Shown here: one piece after another, positions 6,685 to 8,850 of the stretch
Layout of the letters: every line of letters begins with the position of its first letter
Position numbering within the stretch: the stretch's first letter is position 1
Assembly (NCBI GenBank): GCA_015654965.1
Contig: JAATGD010000148.1
Location: 1-8,850, forward strand
DNA: 8,850 bases
Reading direction: 5' to 3'
Source of the DNA: Hyphomicrobiales bacterium
GTDB taxonomy: Bacteria > Pseudomonadota > Alphaproteobacteria > Rhizobiales > Rhizobiaceae
Translations under genes and position numbers: made by a program
Notes under the pieces: model-generated
What the model was told of the DNA's origin: nothing
Databases searched by the model: none
Seen by the model: the letters and a program-made list of their open reading frames with translations, nothing else

Positions 6685-7633
6685 TAACCGTCACAAACGA
6701 GGATATTCGGCGCACACGAGCGCCGGTTGGGTGCACCACGGCCTGAAGGGCGCGAAGCGGATCGGTCAGGTCGAAAATACCACTGACACGCTGATCGGCG
6801 ATAAAGGGATCAGCGATGACGACGCGCCCCGGTATCCAGCGCCCGATGCGCGCAACGAGGGTGGACACCCTGTCTTTCTCAGCGATGATCAGATTGTCGC
6901 GCCATGATGCGATCTGCCCGCTTTCACGCTGGCCGCGTTCAATACTGCGGGAGGATGAATCAAAGGTGATCCATTGGCCTTCGGCGAGGCTTGCGCCGGT
7001 TTCCAAAGCCGAATCCGGTACCCGTACATCGGCAAGGCCACGATCGACGGAGACCATCAGGATTCCGGCATTATTTGATACATCGAAAGCCGCTCCGGAC
7101 ACCGTTGCTTTCAATGTTCCGGAAAGAACGCAAAAGGGTCGGCCTGTGTCTTCCACTACTTCAAAAAATGACATGCCATCAAGAAGATCGATAATACGAT
7201 TTTCGCCCCCGAAATCCAGGGCAATGGCGCTTTCCGGGCCAAGCGTTGCAATGCTGCCATCCGGCAAACCGATCCGGCGTATCTCACCCTTGCCGGTCAT
7301 ATAGTCGGCACGGGCTTGTAGCAACATACCCGGTCCGAAAGACCAGGCAGCAGCGCTCACGCCCAATATTCCAGCTCCACCGATCATGAAATTGCGCCGC
7401 GTGAGTCCCAGACTTTCAAGCCGTTCAATCCGCCGCGTCTCCGTGAGGATTTTCCCCGAAGCGCCATGCAATTTCGATACACGGGTCCATGTTTCCTCAT
7501 GTTGAGGACCACGAGCGCGCCACATATGGATCATCTCGATCGTCACCGGATTGTCGGGGTCGTTCTGATGACGTATGATCAGATCAATCGCTTCATCCAG
7601 CAATCGGTCCTGATCTGGCGTTGTCGCATTCAT
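6671..7633 (-). CDS. FecR-family anti-sigma factor / transmembrane signal transducer
   Basis: This is an inner-membrane regulator that relays the receptor's signal to the ECF sigma factor encoded just upstream. Layout of the 320 residues: a cytoplasmic anti-sigma domain (about 1-75) with MWRARGPQHEETWTRVSKLHG (about 37-57), a family-typical tryptophan-rich helix. Next is a single membrane segment at about 82-105 preceded by TRRNFMIGG, then the periplasmic FecR domain (about 108-205: IRRIGLPDGSIATLGPESAI, DLLDGMSFFEV, GAAFDVS). A C-terminal STN-like domain ends the protein (about 255-318: RWIPGRVVIADPFI, FDLTDPLRAL). The TRRNF motif resembles a twin-arginine signal; some FecR proteins are known to depend on Tat. 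I start at ATG 7633 with GAGAGGG five bases upstream. An in-frame start at 7699 would add 22 residues unlike the family. The gene follows the sigma stop by 92 bases and ends in a hairpin loop. Confidence 0.93.
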   Translation of the reverse strand: MNATTPDQDRLLDEAIDLIIRHQNDPDNPVTIEMIHMWRARGPQHEETWTRVSKLHGASGKILTETRRIERLESLGLTRRNFMIGGAGILGVSAAAWSFGPGMLLQARADYMTGKGEIRRIGLPDGSIATLGPESAIALDFGGENRIIDLLDGMSFFEVVEDTGRPFCVLSGTLKATVSGAAFDVSNNAGILMVSVDRGLADVRVPDSALETGASLAEGQWITFDSSSRSIERGQRESGQIASWRDNLIIAEKDRVSTLVARIGRWIPGRVVIADPFIADQRVSGIFDLTDPLRALQAVVHPTGARVRRISSFVTVISPL

Positions 7634-7724
7634 CCATACCCTCTCGGTGAGGCAGAAACTCCACTCGCCTCTATTTACTAATACAAACGAGCGGCGCAAA
7701 TTTTTCCCTAAGGGGAGGAAATAA
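6674..7724. repeat. Pair of near-identical pyrimidine-rich motifs at the 3' ends of sigma and fecR genes
   Basis: On the plus strand AAGGGGAGAAATAA (6674-6687) and AAGGGGAGGAAATAA (7710-7724) differ by one inserted base. In mRNA sense they read TTATTTCTCCCCTT, as the last codons of fecR, and TTATTTCCTCCCCTT, directly after the sigma stop. Only the two ends of the listed interval carry the repeat. The mRNA-sense C-rich core is complementary to Shine-Dalgarno sequence. This may be chance. Confidence 0.35.
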
Positions 7725-7725
7725 A

Positions 7726-8229
7726 TCAGAAAGCGTCGACGCGCTCTATCAAATGCCGGTAAGCATCACGGATAAGGGACCACGCTCGCGTGGTCGAAAT
7801 CCCCAGATCTTCGGCAACTTCAGCAATAGTACGTTCACCCAGACGATGCATCTCGAAGGCTTGTCTCGTCCGCTCGGGCAATTCGGAAAGCGCCTGATGG
7901 GTCTGGACTAAACATTGCCGCGAGAAGATGATTTTTTCAGGAGAAGGCGCGGGATCTGCAAGATTGACGGCTTCCTGATCGTCAAGGGTGACCTTTTCGA
8001 TCAATGCCTCACGCTTCTGATGGTTGATACTGAGGTTGCGGGATACCCGATAGAGGTAGGCTTTGGGGTTATGGTTCTGCGCGGTATTGGCTGGAGGTGT
8101 AGCAATCACACGCAGGAACGTGTCCTGCGTGAGATCGGCTGCCACGTCCTCGCTTATGCCTCTGCGATTCAAGGATCTTGCAATCCCCTTGGCATGATTG
8201 CGGAACAGGTTCTGTATATCCCAGCTCAC
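7726..8229 (-). CDS. FecI-type ECF RNA polymerase sigma factor
   Basis: This extracytoplasmic-function sigma factor should direct RNA polymerase to the iron-uptake genes when released or activated by the adjacent FecR protein. Its 167 residues are normal for the group. Region 2 occupies about 5-70, with DLTQDTFLRVI (32-42) and KAYLYRVSRNLSINH (56-70). The linker is acidic and proline-containing (about 85-100). Region 4 spans about 104-165, with LPERTRQAFEMHRLGERT and the helix-turn-helix IAEVAEDLGISTTRAWSLIRDA. The start is GTG 8229-8227, because a TAG lies two codons upstream in frame. That GTG overlaps the TGA of a 40-codon ORF by four bases (GTGA), which probably supplies translational coupling since the ribosome site (AAAGG) is weak. 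FecR follows after 92 bases. The assignment to the iron-starvation group is based on motifs and on its FecR and receptor neighbours. Confidence 0.94.
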   Translation of the reverse strand: MSWDIQNLFRNHAKGIARSLNRRGISEDVAADLTQDTFLRVIATPPANTAQNHNPKAYLYRVSRNLSINHQKREALIEKVTLDDQEAVNLADPAPSPEKIIFSRQCLVQTHQALSELPERTRQAFEMHRLGERTIAEVAEDLGISTTRAWSLIRDAYRHLIERVDAF

Positions 8230-8348
8230 AGCCTATCTGCCTTTTGCTTTGATGTGTCGAAGTGACGGTGAAACCGACGATAAAATGTGGTGCCCCACGC
8301 AACGGCCTCTACTTTTTCCATGAAAGCTGGTTCGCTCAGATCAAACAT
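8226..8348 (-). CDS. Small 40-residue protein or leader ORF, translationally coupled to the ECF sigma gene
   Basis: I do not recognise this protein. ATG 8348-8346 opens a 40-codon frame beginning MFDLSEPAFMEKVEAVAWG and continuing with a cluster of aromatic and basic residues (TFYRRFHRHF) before a polar end (KQKADRL). AGGAAAG lies about ten bases upstream. The TGA (8228-8226) overlaps the GTG start of the sigma gene by four bases. This overlap, the good ribosome site, the absence of any other coding frame in the 5' region and a plausible promoter 90-120 bases upstream suggest it is translated. It has no signal peptide, membrane segment or cysteine. It could be a coupling leader, a small sigma or anti-sigma partner, or an unannotated iron-linked peptide. 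Its coordinates are certain; its role is unknown. Confidence 0.55.
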   Translation of the reverse strand: MFDLSEPAFMEKVEAVAWGTTFYRRFHRHFDTSKQKADRL

Positions 8349-8428
8349 GGCTAAATTTCTTTCCTGCACGGAAGGTCCACAGTTTTGATGACCGTTTAGC
8401 TGCAATCGAAACAGCCATGCAAGCGCGA

Positions 8429-8470
8429 CAGTTTAGAGTAATTTTAGCGTATTTTTCCGAATGAACCCAA
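8429..8470 (-). promoter_or_regulatory. Candidate promoter of the sigma factor unit with overlapping iron-box-like motif
   Basis: On the minus strand TTGGGT (8465-8470) and TAAAAT (8441-8446) are separated by 18 bases and resemble a housekeeping -35/-10 pair (5 of 6 at -10, weaker at -35). Just downstream, over the expected transcription start, lies CAGTTTAGAGTAATTT (plus strand 8429-8444). Its two halves also occur, five bases further apart, upstream of the receptor gene. A repressor bound here would block the promoter. The leader before the small ORF would be about 85 bases. Confidence 0.45.
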
Positions 8471-8782
8471 ACTTGTATAAAAATGTCATATTATTCCGCA
8501 GGATAACGCTTCTCAGAGCGTGTTACCTAAGCAAAGCGACATATACTTCAGCTTGACGCCAAGGCGATAATTCACGTCCCTTGTTGCAAGATCGCAACGA
8601 AACTTCCTCTGTACAGCCTTGGGCAATTGACACTGTTCAGTTCCTTGATTTGATGGGGTGAAATTGGTCTGAATCGTTCGGGCTGTTTTGTCCATTATTT
8701 GCAGATGAATTTGTATGATGTGAGACTCTTGAGGGTCTCGAGCCTTCGCACAAAATTATAAGCATTGATGACGTCGGCTACA

Positions 8783-8830
8783 GCATCGTGCTTTCCAAAA
8801 ATCGGAATCGATTTTTGGAAAGCACGATGC
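8783..8830. repeat. Perfect 22-bp palindromic repeat element (likely dispersed intergenic repeat)
   Basis: Bases 8783-8804 and 8809-8830 are perfect inverse complements around a four-base GAAT loop. The arms start GCATCGTGCTTTCC and contain an AAAAATCG core. No T-run follows on either strand, so a terminator is not indicated. From memory, similar palindromes with GATTTT/GGAAAGC cores are scattered in intergenic DNA of Brucella, Ochrobactrum and other Rhizobiales. The flanking GTAGATTCAAGAACTTAGAG may be part of the same element, which would then run past the window edge. Confidence 0.7.
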
Positions 8831-8850
8831 GTAGATTCAAGAACTTAGAG

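Larger units (their letters stand above)
8349..8850. other. Gene-poor right flank
   Basis: Apart from the sigma-unit promoter (8429-8470) and the terminal palindrome (8783-8830), I see no supported gene in these 500 bases. A 60-codon minus-strand frame at 8513-8695 lacks a ribosome site and recognisable features. Weak structures are an imperfect hairpin around 8501-8526 and a 5-bp inverted repeat GAGAC (8722-8726) / GTCTC (8735-8739). No tRNA-like fold was noticed. Confidence 0.6.

Noticed and set aside
7634..7699. Upstream extension of the FecR protein to 342 residues
   Set aside because: The extra 22 residues do not resemble FecR proteins, and ATG 7633 has a good GAGAGGG ribosome site.
8501..8526. 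Imperfect inverted repeat GGATAACGCT / AGCGTGTTACC resembling an insertion-sequence end
   Set aside because: It needs bulges to pair, has no partner end and no transposase or target duplication is visible.
8513..8695. 60-codon minus-strand ORF in the right flank
   Set aside because: No ribosome binding site, no recognisable motif and a composition typical of chance frames; not listed as a gene.

Overview
The window looks like part of an alphaproteobacterial chromosome, most likely from the Brucellaceae (Brucella/Ochrobactrum group). This is inferred from moderate GC content, the style of the iron genes and a long dispersed-type palindrome at the right edge that resembles intergenic repeats of that group. 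No marker gene fixes the species. All recognisable genes lie on the minus strand, so the biological order runs from high to low coordinates.

The core (about 8.45 kb down to 1.2 kb) is a complete-looking cell-surface-signalling module for hydroxamate-type iron uptake. It starts with a small 40-codon ORF (8226-8348) that overlaps an ECF sigma factor of the FecI type (7726-8229). Next come a FecR-type anti-sigma/signal transducer (6671-7633), a TonB-dependent siderophore receptor with an N-terminal STN signalling domain (4131-6545), the periplasmic ferric-hydroxamate binding protein FhuD (3183-4067) and the fused double-domain inner-membrane permease FhuB (1201-3183). The expected logic follows the established FecA-FecR-FecI model. 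The loaded receptor contacts FecR through its STN domain, FecR frees or activates the sigma factor, and the sigma factor transcribes the uptake genes. FhuD and FhuB then carry the ferric siderophore into the cytosol. The ATPase FhuC that should power FhuB is not in the window.

The non-coding DNA between these genes holds several structures. A shared motif (CAGTTTAGA plus GTAATTT on the plus strand) lies upstream of both the sigma transcription unit and the receptor. A 9-bp dyad flanks the receptor copy. A 12-bp hairpin has the fecR stop codon in its loop. A perfect 10-bp hairpin has its base on the fhuD start codon and a seven-codon mini-ORF starting in its loop.

Below the fhu genes is a roughly 380-base gap with small repeats. 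It is followed by the N-terminal 274 codons of a Tat-exported family 5 extracellular solute-binding protein (1-822, continuing beyond the window), probably an unrelated peptide/oligopeptide-type ABC importer. On the right, 8349-8850 carries the promoter region of the sigma unit and a perfect 22-bp palindrome but no convincing gene.

I did not find a new system in the sense of an unknown multigene machine. The least explained items are the small ORF coupled to the sigma factor, the fhuD start-codon hairpin and the shared motif.
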